A stretch of 64,000 nucleotides of DNA from Elusimicrobiota bacterium (GTDB lineage Bacteria > Elusimicrobiota > Elusimicrobia > FEN-1173): assembly GCA_016721625.1 (NCBI GenBank), contig JADKHR010000001.1, forward strand, positions 1,488,001 through 1,552,000, given 5' to 3'. Made by a program: the position numbers and the translations under genes. Position 1 is the first letter of the stretch. Each line of letters starts with the position of its first letter. Shown piece by piece: positions 54,948 through 63,552 of this stretch. The notes beneath the pieces are model-generated. The model was not told the origin of the DNA, ran no database searches, and was given only the letters and a program-made list of their open reading frames with translations.

Positions 54948-55879
54948 TCGTCACAGCCAGCATGGGCATTATTTTGAACAGTTTCGACTCCTCCAGCGCG
55001 GAGGTCCTTTTGAATGAGGCGGAGAGCGCCATGCAACGGGCCAAACATGCCGGAAAAAACTGCCAGGAACTGTTCAGCCGTGAAACCTATTCCCGCCTGG
55101 TCTCCAAGCTCCGGGTCGAAACCGAACTCCGCCACGCCGCCGAGCGCGGGGAACTGCAGTTGTATTATCAACCCATCTTCAGCATCGCGGACGCTCGCAT
55201 CCTCAGTTTGGAGGCTTTGATCCGATGGAACCACCCCCAGCGCGGAATGGTGTCGCCCTTGGAATTTATTCCCGTGGCGGAAGAAACCGGGCTCATCTTG
55301 AACGTGGGGGATTGGGTCATGAACGAAGTCTGCGAGCAAACGAGAAAATGGCACGAAGCCGGACATGCCCCGGTCGGCATTGCGATCAATTTTTCTCCGC
55401 GCCAGTTTCAACAACAGAACTTGCTCACCATGATCGGCGCCACCCTGGCCAAGTGCCGGAGTTCCGGCTTTCCCCTGGAACTGGAGATCACCGAAGGCGC
55501 CGCCATGCACGATGTGGATCAGTCCGTCAAAATCCTCCGAAGTTTACGGGAAATGGGCCTGCGGATTTCCATCGACGATTTCGGCGTGGGATATTCCTCG
55601 CTCAGTTGCCTGCGGCTCTTCCCTTTGAACACCTTGAAAATCGACCGCGGGTTCGTTCAGGGCGTTCCGAAGGTGAAAGACAACACCGCGATCACCAACG
55701 CCATCATCGGCATCGCCCACAGCCTGGGTCTCACGGTGGTGGCGGAAGGGGTGGAGACAGAAGAACAATTGAAGTTTTTAAGAGACCAAGGTTGCGAGGA
55801 AGCCCAGGGGTACCTCCTGGGCCGCCCCATGCCCGCCAAAGACATCGCGCCCCTTCTCCCCAAATCAAAACCCTCTTGA
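54929..55879 (+). CDS. PAS-PAS-GGDEF-EAL protein, 3' part (EAL phosphodiesterase)
   Basis: This frame holds the end of the GGDEF domain (VIVTASMGIILNSFDSSSAE) and a full EAL domain (about residues 70-310). The phosphodiesterase residues are present: EALIRWNHPQRGM, INFSPRQFQQ, ELEITEGAAM, IDDFGVGYSSLSCL, LKIDRGFV and AEGVETEEQL. Degradation of c-di-GMP is expected. It is the continuation of the preceding gene after an apparent single-base loss. A GTG at 54929 could start it alone, but a ribosome site is lacking and the GGDEF domain would be cut in half. Confidence 0.87.
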   Translation: MGPEEVIVTASMGIILNSFDSSSAEVLLNEAESAMQRAKHAGKNCQELFSRETYSRLVSKLRVETELRHAAERGELQLYYQPIFSIADARILSLEALIRWNHPQRGMVSPLEFIPVAEETGLILNVGDWVMNEVCEQTRKWHEAGHAPVGIAINFSPRQFQQQNLLTMIGATLAKCRSSGFPLELEITEGAAMHDVDQSVKILRSLREMGLRISIDDFGVGYSSLSCLRLFPLNTLKIDRGFVQGVPKVKDNTAITNAIIGIAHSLGLTVVAEGVETEEQLKFLRDQGCEEAQGYLLGRPMPAKDIAPLLPKSKPS

Positions 55880-55885
55880 CCCACC

Positions 55886-55894
55886 TGCTATAAT
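55886..55894 (+). promoter_or_regulatory. Extended -10 promoter of the UPF0016 gene
   Basis: TGCTATAAT, a perfect -10 with TGn extension, lies about 52 bases before the ATG at 55947, directly after the EAL gene. No -35 at 17 bases was found. Confidence 0.55.
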
Positions 55895-55946
55895 TCTCTC
55901 CCCGGGACGCCGGCGACCCGGAAGCCCATTGTTCAAAGGAGTCACC

Positions 55947-56228
55947 ATGGAATGGAAAATATTTTTTACCGTTTTCGGGACCGTATTCTTGGCGGAACTG
56001 GGAGACAAAACTCAGTTGGCCACCCTCCTTTTTTCCGCCAACCCCAACGTCAACAAGATCCTCGTTTTCGCCGCCGCCGCCTCGGCCCTCACCGCGACCT
56101 CGGCTCTTGGCGTGTTGGGGGGAACGCTCCTCGCCAAACACATCAACGAACGGCACCTGTCTATCTTGGCGGGAAGCGCGTTCCTCCTTATCGGAGGGTG
56201 GACGCTGGTGAAAGCCCTCCGAGGCTAG
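55947..56228 (+). CDS. Single-domain UPF0016/GDT1-TMEM165 family membrane protein
   Basis: The 93-residue protein has three hydrophobic spans and the signature FLAELGDKTQLATLLFSA (E-x-G-D-K-[ST]) of the UPF0016 family, whose members move Mn2+ or Ca2+. Most members carry this motif twice in about 200 residues. This one carries it once, so it must act as a dimer if it is a transporter. ATG 55947 has AAAGGAG six bases upstream, preferred to the open frame from 55929. It is preceded by its own predicted promoter. Confidence 0.88.
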   Translation: MEWKIFFTVFGTVFLAELGDKTQLATLLFSANPNVNKILVFAAAASALTATSALGVLGGTLLAKHINERHLSILAGSAFLLIGGWTLVKALRG

Positions 56229-56243
56229 AATAAGGGAACCGGT

Positions 56244-57269
56244 TTATTGTCCCGCGGATCGAATCGCGGCAAAGGCCTTCGCCACTTCCGCCCAGACCCG
56301 GCGGGGGTCTTCGGAGAGGACGGGATCCAGGAGAGCGCCCCCGTCGTAGCTCCAGGCGGCGAGGTGGGTGGCGCCAGCCGCCACGGCCGCCCGGCAGGCC
56401 GTCCCGATCTCCCCCTCCGCCCCCTTCGGAAGACGCATGGCCTGGATCCAGACCTGCACCCCTTTCCCCTGAGGCCGTGCCAGGGCGGCGGTGCGTTCGG
56501 TGAAGCGGCGGACGTGTTTGTCCGGGTCCTGCCGGGTGGGGCGCCAACGCCAATAGGGGTCGGAGCCGAAGATGTCCAGGTCGGTTAAACTTCCCAAGCG
56601 CTCCCAGATCCGATCGTATTCCTCGTATCCTTCGAACGCATAAAGGCAAAGGGCGTTCCGTAATTTAAGCTCCCGCGCGTGTTTCAAGAGTTCCGACAGG
56701 AAATCGGCTAAACAATCGCGGCGGAAGGCTTTCGCCTCGGCGTCCAAGCGGGCCGGAGGCGGTTTCCCATACCGTTCGTGAAAAAGTTTTCGGCAGGGGT
56801 CGCACACACAACTGTAGACTCCTTCCCACTCCAAATCCCAATGAAAAAAAACGTGGGGCTCATCCCAAAAGATGACCTGCGCCCCGAGTTCCTGGGCGGC
56901 CCGAAGCCACTCCAGCATGAAATCCCGAAACACACGATGGTTCAAGCAGGCGGCCGGGACTCGCCGCCCATCGGACAAGACTTGCCAATCGTCCCGATGA
57001 TCCAAAAGGAACTTCGAAAAAGATTCCCCGCCAAAAACCCCTCCCACCCCCCAGGGATCGACCCAGACCTCCATTCCCGCCCGCCGGGTGGCGCCCACGA
57101 TGGCCCCCAGGGCGGACTTATGAAAATAAAGGTCGGTCTCGCTCAACGTATGGACCACATAGTCCGAAACTTCCGCCAACCGCGCGAGGTCCCTTTGGGC
57201 ATGTTCCAGAAATCGGTTTCCCAGATAGGCCGCGCCGGTCTTGACCCGACTCGGTTCAGCGTTCTTCAT
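56244..57269 (-). CDS. Glycosidase-like TIM-barrel protein of unknown family
   Basis: The 341-residue protein has no signal peptide. Alternating segments such as SDYVVHTLSETDLYFHKSAL, MEVWVDPWGVGGVFGG, AQVIFWDEPHVFF and LDIFGSDPYWRW suggest a (beta/alpha)8 glycosidase-type barrel with an acidic pair (Glu in WDEPH, Asp in GSDPYW). I do not recognise a family or substrate. ATG 57269 has AGGGAGG seven bases before it and lies within the end of the upstream sulfatase-fold gene, so the start at 57290 is less likely. The genes are probably co-transcribed. Confidence 0.7.
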   Translation of the reverse strand: MKNAEPSRVKTGAAYLGNRFLEHAQRDLARLAEVSDYVVHTLSETDLYFHKSALGAIVGATRRAGMEVWVDPWGVGGVFGGESFSKFLLDHRDDWQVLSDGRRVPAACLNHRVFRDFMLEWLRAAQELGAQVIFWDEPHVFFHWDLEWEGVYSCVCDPCRKLFHERYGKPPPARLDAEAKAFRRDCLADFLSELLKHARELKLRNALCLYAFEGYEEYDRIWERLGSLTDLDIFGSDPYWRWRPTRQDPDKHVRRFTERTAALARPQGKGVQVWIQAMRLPKGAEGEIGTACRAAVAAGATHLAAWSYDGGALLDPVLSEDPRRVWAEVAKAFAAIRSAGQ

Positions 57270-59478
57270 CGACGGCCTCCCTTCGTTCACGCAAAAAGGC
57301 TTCGGGAATCCAGTAATCGTTTTGGGGGCGCCACCCGGACTCCCGGTTCAGATGACGGAACAAAACTTCCCGGAGTTCTCGAACGCGAGCCCGCCCGAGC
57401 GGCGTCCCGGCCAGATTCCGGCGCGCTTCTGGGTCAAGGTTCAACTGGAAATATTCAAAAGACACGCGGTTCGGACCGGGGTGATAAAGAATCCGTTCGT
57501 CTCCCATTTGCATCAGCCGATCGCGAAAAACCAGCGCCCCGTCTTCCCAGGCGGGGTCCAGCCGCAGATGTCCCGGAGCCTCCCGGTCTTCCACCAACAG
57601 ATCCACCAATGGCGGCGGAAAGGTGTCCGGTCGAGTGGGCGTTGAAAGAGCGGAAGCGAGAAAGGGGGTCGGCGTTTCCGCGTAGACAATGCCCGGCTCC
57701 CCCGCCGGAAGGCCCCGGAGGAGGGGAATGCCTTCCCATCCCGACGGAGCGGGCAAATCCAAAAGGAACGCCGCCGTGGGAGCCACATCCACGGCCCGGC
57801 CAAGACGGACGGTTCGGCGACCGCCTCGACGGAGGGCGGTGTCCTCCGCCAGGAAGGGAGCGCCGAACAGCGCCGGCCCTTTCAACGACCAAGCGTCGGC
57901 CTCTTCCGCTGCCGTCAGGGGCAGGGCGCGGGCCGACCAAAGGATGACCGCCGTGGTTTGATCCAAACGGCGGTCTGCCAACGATTGGAGGAGCCGCGCG
58001 ATGGATTCATCGAGAACCGCCACGTTCGCCTCGTAGAGACGTCGAACGGTTTTCCATTCGGCTTCCGTTAAAGGACGATCCAAGCGCCCGTCCCCTGGAC
58101 GACGAAAGAAACCAGGGACCCCCGGTCTCAAACGAAAGGCGGCGCGAGGGGAGACCACCGCGGTCAACGGGCCCGGCGAAGAAAAATGAACCCAGAGGAA
58201 AAATTTTTTCTTCGAGGCCAAGGATTCAATGACGCCGCCCACCTCCTCCGACAAAAGATCGGAATCTGCGAACAGGGGCGATCCGAGCAGAAACGGGAAC
58301 CTCCGTCCGAGGCGCCCGGAGAGGTACGGCAGGAGATGGGGAGACCGTTCCACCCATCGTCCCGCCAAGCGAGGCCAAAGACCGCTGGCCGGAACCCGGG
58401 CGTTATCGAATTCCTCCGCCATGCGTCCCAGAAAACCGCAGGGGCCATCCGCCCGAAACTCCGTCCACCATCCGTTCTCCCTCAGGAAAGCCGGCAAGCT
58501 TCCCAGAGGACCAGCAACGTCCTGGGCGGCGGGGAAATCATGGCGGAGACCGTGGGTTAAAGGGGACCTTCCCGTTAAAACTGTGGCGAGGGAGGGGACC
58601 AGGTCGGTGGAGGGAGGGACGGTGCGCGTCAACACCCGGGCGGAACGGACCATCCGGCCGAGAGGAGAGGGATCGGGCCCGTCTGGCGCTTTTAGGCTTT
58701 CGGCCCGCAGACCGTCCACCGAAATCAAGAGGAGGTTCGGTCCCGCGTTCCGGCCCGTCTGGGTCCAGACAACGAACCGCAGGCCCGCTCCGAAAAGGAC
58801 CAAGGCGCTCCCCAGAACGCCGATGGCCACCCGCGTCGGGCGAGAGAACGCTAAAAACCAGGAATAGAGTCTTTGAATAAGCCGCAGACCCGCCAGGAGA
58901 ACCAGAGTTCCAGCGAACACCAAAGCCAGCGCCCCGCAAACCCTTGGCGCTCGAACGGCCGCCAGTTCCTGAACCCAACCGGGAAACCCGCCCCGGTCTA
59001 AAAATGTTTCTTGGTACAGCGCCGGATGTCGCCCTAAGTCCCGGGCCAGCAGAAGCCCATGGGCCCACAGAGTGAGAGCCCCCGTCGCCCCGGCCACCAC
59101 CCAGGATTTCAACCGCTCTGCTTTGAGTCGGGGCCAGAACCCACTCAGAAAGGCCCAGGCGTTTTGAACCGTGACGCCCCAAAGAACGCCCGCGAGGAGG
59201 TGGGTCCCTAAGAGAACGGCCTGAAAGAGGACCAAACGGCCTGTGAACCACGCCCGCGCCGTCGGAAGAATCTCCCCGCCCAAATCGGGGCCTAAGATCC
59301 GCCAGGGACCCGATTGAAGGATCCCCAGCACCCAAAGACCGACAAAAACGGCGGCGCCGGACCGGCTTTCCACCGAGAGGATCGACTCGCGGGTGGTCGC
59401 CACCACGTCGCGACCGCTGGCCAGAACCCACCGTTGCAGAAGGACCAGCGAACCCCGCGGCCCAGGCCACCTCGTCAT
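57256..59478 (-). CDS. Membrane-bound sulfatase-fold protein, probably degenerate
   Basis: The 740-residue protein has about five N-terminal membrane spans (1-245) and a C-terminal alkaline-phosphatase/sulfatase-fold domain starting LLLISVDGLRAESL near residue 262. The first metal Asp is kept, and the second is Glu. The nucleophile region reads STDLVPSLATVLTGRSP, with no C/S-x-P-x-R. The usual SDHG metal motif is replaced by LWSARALPLT. The C-terminal FQLNLDPEARRNLA is typical of sulfatases. It may be a pseudoenzyme or a divergent phosphotransferase. ATG 59478 overlaps the upstream stop (ATGA) with GGAGG ahead. Confidence 0.78.
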   Translation of the reverse strand: MTRWPGPRGSLVLLQRWVLASGRDVVATTRESILSVESRSGAAVFVGLWVLGILQSGPWRILGPDLGGEILPTARAWFTGRLVLFQAVLLGTHLLAGVLWGVTVQNAWAFLSGFWPRLKAERLKSWVVAGATGALTLWAHGLLLARDLGRHPALYQETFLDRGGFPGWVQELAAVRAPRVCGALALVFAGTLVLLAGLRLIQRLYSWFLAFSRPTRVAIGVLGSALVLFGAGLRFVVWTQTGRNAGPNLLLISVDGLRAESLKAPDGPDPSPLGRMVRSARVLTRTVPPSTDLVPSLATVLTGRSPLTHGLRHDFPAAQDVAGPLGSLPAFLRENGWWTEFRADGPCGFLGRMAEEFDNARVPASGLWPRLAGRWVERSPHLLPYLSGRLGRRFPFLLGSPLFADSDLLSEEVGGVIESLASKKKFFLWVHFSSPGPLTAVVSPRAAFRLRPGVPGFFRRPGDGRLDRPLTEAEWKTVRRLYEANVAVLDESIARLLQSLADRRLDQTTAVILWSARALPLTAAEEADAWSLKGPALFGAPFLAEDTALRRGGRRTVRLGRAVDVAPTAAFLLDLPAPSGWEGIPLLRGLPAGEPGIVYAETPTPFLASALSTPTRPDTFPPPLVDLLVEDREAPGHLRLDPAWEDGALVFRDRLMQMGDERILYHPGPNRVSFEYFQLNLDPEARRNLAGTPLGRARVRELREVLFRHLNRESGWRPQNDYWIPEAFLRERREAVDEER

Positions 59479-62078
59479 GGCCGCCCTCCCACCGTCCCCG
59501 TGGAAACCACGGGAGGAACAATGGTCGAAGCGGGCCGGGTGGACCCCAGAACCACCGGACTCTCTATCGCCAATGCCCGGGGAAGGGGGACGGTCGGCGT
59601 CGATGTTGCAACGGCGGGGGGCGCGGCCTCGGCCGCGCCGACGGAAGGACTTTCCATGGGCAAGACGTCCGGCTCCGCCGTGCCGAGGACCGGGGGAGCC
59701 GAGGCCTTCTCCGCAAACCCGTCGTCCACCCAGGTCGAAACACGGCCCAGGGACGCGATCGGAGCGGAAGAAAAAGCGACGGGCGGAGCCCATCCGTCCA
59801 TCCACCCGAACTTTGTCTGATCGTGCCACTCATCTCCCGCCGATTCAAAAAGCGGCAAACCCAGCCGCGACACCCGCCATTGCTCCACCGGAAGGTAGCG
59901 GCCATCAAAGACCACGTGCATCATGTAAGAGGATTCCGGAGGCCAGGTGCGGAACCGCACCGTTCCGGACGTCGAGGAAACAGCGAAGGACCATTCGTAG
60001 GCCCCCCGGCGAACGATCGGCACCGTTCCCTCGACCGCATCGATCCGACCGGCGGAACAAGTCACGACGCCGGCCAGTCGCGCGCCCTGGGGGTTCCTAA
60101 AACCCAACCGAACCTCCACGGGATCAGGGTCCGCCTCCTCCATCACGGATCGCAGACGCGCCAACAGATCCCGACGCGAACGCGCTAAGTTTCGGTGCTC
60201 TCCCGGGTCGGTCCAAAGGTCAAAAATTTCCTCGGCGGGCCAGTCGGTCCTGACGGAAGAGGAACACAACCACGCCGTCCGGACGCGGCGAGGTTCGGGG
60301 GGCGCATGGCGGATATACTTAAACCTTCCGTCAATAATGAGCGCCTTGGCCCGCGGGGCGCGAATCGCCACGCGGGCGTTGGCCTCTTCCAGCCAAGGAC
60401 CGCCCCCTAGATCGCACGCTCGCCCGTCGCCGGCCGGCAGGGGAACGCCCAGGGCGCTTAGGATCGTCGGACCGACATCCACCAGCTGGGCTGGAAGGGT
60501 CACCACGACCGGGCCGTTCAGAGCGGGATGGCGAAGAACGAAAACCGTTCGGATTTCCCTTTCCCGCAACCCAAGGCCCGTTTCGTTCCAAAACAGGGTT
60601 CCTCGCCTCCCGGTGGGGGGCCAGCGCACGGGATTTTCCACCGCGGCGGATCCGCGGAGGGAAACCAAAGCCAGGACCGGAGGGGCCCGATCGGTGCGGA
60701 GCTTTTCGGCCAGACGGCCCAGCGTGTCGTCCAGATAGGCGGCGTCCGTCGATTCCCGCCATAGAACCCAACGAGATCGAGACCAGGGCCATCGCTGGAA
60801 CGAAAGCGCCCAGAACCGCGCGGGAGACCAACGGTGACGAGGCGGATCCCGAAACAAGACAAACACCAAGACGGGGCCTCGCCTTCCCCCATCCCGCGCC
60901 CAAGCCAAGGCTCGGTTCGAGGCGAGGAGGGGATCGTAGCCGTCGTGGGGCACCGCGTGAATCTCGCTGAACCCCGCCTCGGCCAGGAGAGCCACGGTCG
61001 CTTCATCGAAAGGGCCCACCGCCAGCGTGCGGTAACCGAGAGCGGCCAAGGCGCGCGGCCAAGCGGACTCCTTCAACGGAACAACCAGGGGATCGGGGGA
61101 TTCGCGCCGAGAGTGGAAAAGGTGGGCCAGGGCGCGGGGCGTCCGGGTATCCGTCGTGTAAAAGCGGCTGAACGCCACGGATTCCCGGATCAGTTCCCGG
61201 AGCCGGGGAGGGACGAGGCTGGAGGACTCCTCCAATCCGATCCCGTCTCCCGGACCTTTTTCCAGCGCGGCCAACACGATGTTGCTTCCGGGCGGAAGAC
61301 GGTTCTGGCGTGATCGGAAAGGAGGCGGCGTCGCGGCCGGGGACCAAAGCGCGGGGGCGCCCCACAAAGCCAACGCCGAGCCGGAGGGGGATGAACCTCG
61401 TACGATCTCGACGCGGAGACGGATTCGAGCCGGCCGACCGGCCCAGGCGGAGACGTCCACCCGGAATGGAATCCAACGTTCATCTGGGTGTTCGGCACCG
61501 GAGATCGCTTCGCGCCATCGACGGGGAAGGCGCGCCGTCCATGCGTGGAGTTCTTGGTGACGGCGAGGAAGAACCGTTTCAGAGAAAAGGCGTTGGGGAT
61601 CTCCGCGCTCGTCCATCCGTTCCACTAGGAAATGAAACCCCGGACCGCCGGAAAGAATTCCCGCCCGAAAATCAAGGGAAGCCGCGACGGGAAGGACGCC
61701 GGACCACTCGTAAAAACCGCCGTCTTCGGCGGGCAAAGCCTCCAAGCACGTTCGACCGGACACGTCAGAGAGCGTGACCCGAACCACCCCCGGCTTTCCG
61801 GCCGCCCATTTAAAATGAGCTTCGGGATGCTTCGTCCGCAGGGCCGAAAGCCCCTCCCACGCCGGCCGCCCCGCCGCGGAACGGTAGGGCGGCGACGGGT
61901 TGGTCCAATCCAGGCGGACCTCCCGCCGTGTGGAGTTCGGTTCTTCGCCTGACGGGGAAAGTCGACGGCGATCGTCCACCAAGACCACGGTTAAAAAATA
62001 AAAGAGCCCCCCGCCCGCGGCCAGAAGAGCCGCCAGCGCCGCGAACCAAAACCCCCGCTTCAGCGGGGAGACGTGCAT
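59475..62078 (-). CDS. Membrane-anchored sulfatase-fold protein, probably inactive
   Basis: The 867-residue protein has one N-terminal membrane anchor (FWFAALAALLAAGGGLFYFL), an exported beta-rich domain (about 45-260), a sulfatase-fold domain (about 270-640) and a Pro/Thr/Ala-rich C-terminus. The fold is recognisable from FDLWTDPGEHRNLARSRRDL and FVLRHPALNGPVVVTLPAQL. The metal and nucleophile residues are missing: SNIVLAALEKGPGD replaces the usual D-x-x-R-x-D, and VSLRGSAAVENP replaces SDHG. A structural or scaffolding role is likely. It lies between yajQ and a second sulfatase-fold gene. Confidence 0.75.
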   Translation of the reverse strand: MHVSPLKRGFWFAALAALLAAGGGLFYFLTVVLVDDRRRLSPSGEEPNSTRREVRLDWTNPSPPYRSAAGRPAWEGLSALRTKHPEAHFKWAAGKPGVVRVTLSDVSGRTCLEALPAEDGGFYEWSGVLPVAASLDFRAGILSGGPGFHFLVERMDERGDPQRLFSETVLPRRHQELHAWTARLPRRWREAISGAEHPDERWIPFRVDVSAWAGRPARIRLRVEIVRGSSPSGSALALWGAPALWSPAATPPPFRSRQNRLPPGSNIVLAALEKGPGDGIGLEESSSLVPPRLRELIRESVAFSRFYTTDTRTPRALAHLFHSRRESPDPLVVPLKESAWPRALAALGYRTLAVGPFDEATVALLAEAGFSEIHAVPHDGYDPLLASNRALAWARDGGRRGPVLVFVLFRDPPRHRWSPARFWALSFQRWPWSRSRWVLWRESTDAAYLDDTLGRLAEKLRTDRAPPVLALVSLRGSAAVENPVRWPPTGRRGTLFWNETGLGLREREIRTVFVLRHPALNGPVVVTLPAQLVDVGPTILSALGVPLPAGDGRACDLGGGPWLEEANARVAIRAPRAKALIIDGRFKYIRHAPPEPRRVRTAWLCSSSVRTDWPAEEIFDLWTDPGEHRNLARSRRDLLARLRSVMEEADPDPVEVRLGFRNPQGARLAGVVTCSAGRIDAVEGTVPIVRRGAYEWSFAVSSTSGTVRFRTWPPESSYMMHVVFDGRYLPVEQWRVSRLGLPLFESAGDEWHDQTKFGWMDGWAPPVAFSSAPIASLGRVSTWVDDGFAEKASAPPVLGTAEPDVLPMESPSVGAAEAAPPAVATSTPTVPLPRALAIESPVVLGSTRPASTIVPPVVSTGTVGGRP

Positions 62079-62096
62079 GGGCGGCCCCCCCCTTTA

Positions 62097-62594
62097 TTAA
62101 CGGAAATTCACGAACTGAAGCGCCAAACCGAAGTCCTTTCCCCGGAGGAGGGCCATGGCCTCTTGCAAGGCGTCCTTGGACTTCCCGGTCACCCGAAGTT
62201 GGTCCCCCTGAATGGAGGAAGTCACCTTCAGTTTTGCGTCCTTGATCGCTCGGACCATTTCCTTGGCTTTCTCGGAGGCGACGCCCTGGACGATTTTTGC
62301 CGTTTGTCGGACAGTCCCCCCTTCCGCCGGGTCCACGGAACCAAAGTCCAGCGCTTTCAGCGACACCCCTTGCTTGACCAGGCGGTTTTGGAGGATGTCC
62401 AACACGCTCTTCAGTTTCCCATCGTTATCGGAAAAAAGCGTGAGCGTACCGCCTTTTTTGTCCAATTCCAGACGGCTCACGCTGCCCTTGAAATCGAACC
62501 GGGTGGTTATTTCGCGGAGCGCCGAATTCACGGCGTTGTCCACGGCCTGCAGGTCCACTTTACTGACGACATCGAAGGAGAATTCTTCCGCCAT
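62097..62594 (-). CDS. yajQ: YajQ-family nucleotide-binding protein
   Basis: The 165-residue protein matches YajQ over its full length: SFDVVSKVDLQAVDNAVNSA, REITTRFDFKGS and the end GKDFGLALQFVNFR. YajQ has two RNP-like domains, and homologues in Xanthomonas and others bind c-di-GMP and act as transcription co-regulators. With the GGDEF-CBM48 and GGDEF-EAL genes in the window, c-di-GMP signalling is plausible. It is 18 bases upstream of the large sulfatase-fold gene. Confidence 0.95.
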   Translation of the reverse strand: MAEEFSFDVVSKVDLQAVDNAVNSALREITTRFDFKGSVSRLELDKKGGTLTLFSDNDGKLKSVLDILQNRLVKQGVSLKALDFGSVDPAEGGTVRQTAKIVQGVASEKAKEMVRAIKDAKLKVTSSIQGDQLRVTGKSKDALQEAMALLRGKDFGLALQFVNFR

Positions 62595-62667
62595 TGGGAA
62601 CCTCCCATTTGACCGGAATCGTCTTCCGGAAGATCTCCGGAGCGCCCCGCGAACGGGGGCTCCGGGT

Positions 62668-63087
62668 TTACTTCAAAAGCGCCACGCCCAAGGCCACGAA
62701 GATCACGCCGAACACCTTGCTCCGCGTGAGCGGTTCATGGAAAAACAAAACACTGAAGACCAAGGCGACCACGGGCCAGGACCCTCCGACCGCCGCCACG
62801 CGGCCCACGTCCCCCGCCTTGAGCGCCCGGTAGAAGAAAACCTGAGCCACGACGCTCGCCAAGACCCCCCCGCCCATGAGAGCCATCTTGGCCCGCCCGT
62901 CCATGGAAAGGAACCGGCCAGGAAGCCCGGGCGATAGAAGGAGGAAAGCCACACACCCGATACAAACGCCGAGGGTGCGGGCCAAAACGCCCGCCGTGGG
63001 GTCGGTGTTTCTCAACCCCCATTTTTCAATGAAAGAGGAGAAACCCCAGATGAACGCCGCCACCAACGCCAGGGAAAAGGGAGTCAT
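62668..63087 (-). CDS. EamA-family half-size transporter
   Basis: The 139-residue protein is a single EamA repeat with four to five membrane spans, from LALVAAFIWGFSSFIEKWGL to VFGVIFVALGVALLK. The pattern RVAAVGGSWPVVALVFSVLF followed by EPLTRSKVFG is typical of the drug/metabolite transporter superfamily. Full DMT proteins have two repeats, so this acts as a homodimer like EmrE-type or the 4-5 span EamA proteins. Substrate is unknown. No strong ribosome site is visible before ATG 63087. Confidence 0.88.
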   Translation of the reverse strand: MTPFSLALVAAFIWGFSSFIEKWGLRNTDPTAGVLARTLGVCIGCVAFLLLSPGLPGRFLSMDGRAKMALMGGGVLASVVAQVFFYRALKAGDVGRVAAVGGSWPVVALVFSVLFFHEPLTRSKVFGVIFVALGVALLK

Positions 63088-63161
63088 CGCGGGGTCATTC
63101 TAGGAAATCCGGGAGAGGTTGCGGCGTTGCCGATCGGGGAGAGATTTGAGAAAATGCCCCC

Positions 63162-63404
63162 ATGCCCAAGCCCCCCGTTTCCCTGCGTTATGAAAAAGCC
63201 GGCCGCGGGGGAAAAGCCGTAACGATCCTGGCGGGATTGCGCCTTCACCCGGAAGGCAAAACGGCGCTTCTCGCCGAACTTAAGAAACGGCTGGGGGCGG
63301 GTGGCACCGTTAAAAACGGCGTTTTGGAACTGCAAGGCGACCAACGCGAACGCCTTCCCCCCCTGCTGGCCACCCTCGGCTTCCACGTCAACGGCGACCG
63401 TTGA
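63162..63404 (+). CDS. SUI1/eIF1-like translation factor (YciH family)
   Basis: The 80-residue protein has the SUI1 fold signature: GGKAVTILAGLRLHPEG, LLAELKKRLGAGGTVKNGVL and LQGDQRERLPPLLATLGFHV. The GGT-K-G segment is the conserved ribosome-facing loop. Bacterial YciH-type proteins can influence start-site fidelity, but their role is not settled. It is divergent from the EamA gene and ends just before a strong hairpin. Confidence 0.9.
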   Translation: MPKPPVSLRYEKAGRGGKAVTILAGLRLHPEGKTALLAELKKRLGAGGTVKNGVLELQGDQRERLPPLLATLGFHVNGDR

Positions 63405-63417
63405 ACCCAGAAAGGAC

Positions 63418-63466
63418 GAACCCCGCCCCCCTCCGCGGGAGCGCCCATCGGAGGGGAGCGGGGTTC
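63418..63466. terminator. Bidirectional terminator-like hairpin
   Basis: Arms 63418-63435 and 63449-63466 pair through GAACCCCGC/GCGGGGTTC and CTCCG/CGGAG with a 13-base loop. It lies between the convergent SUI1 gene and the small repeat-protein gene, so it can end both. The U-tract is weak. Confidence 0.65.
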
Positions 63467-63552
63467 TTGAAAGACAGCGGAAAAGGGATCAAGCGACCCC
63501 GCTCACCGCGTCCACGAGCGTGCGCGCCGGAAAGCGCGCGGAGGACCGTCGA

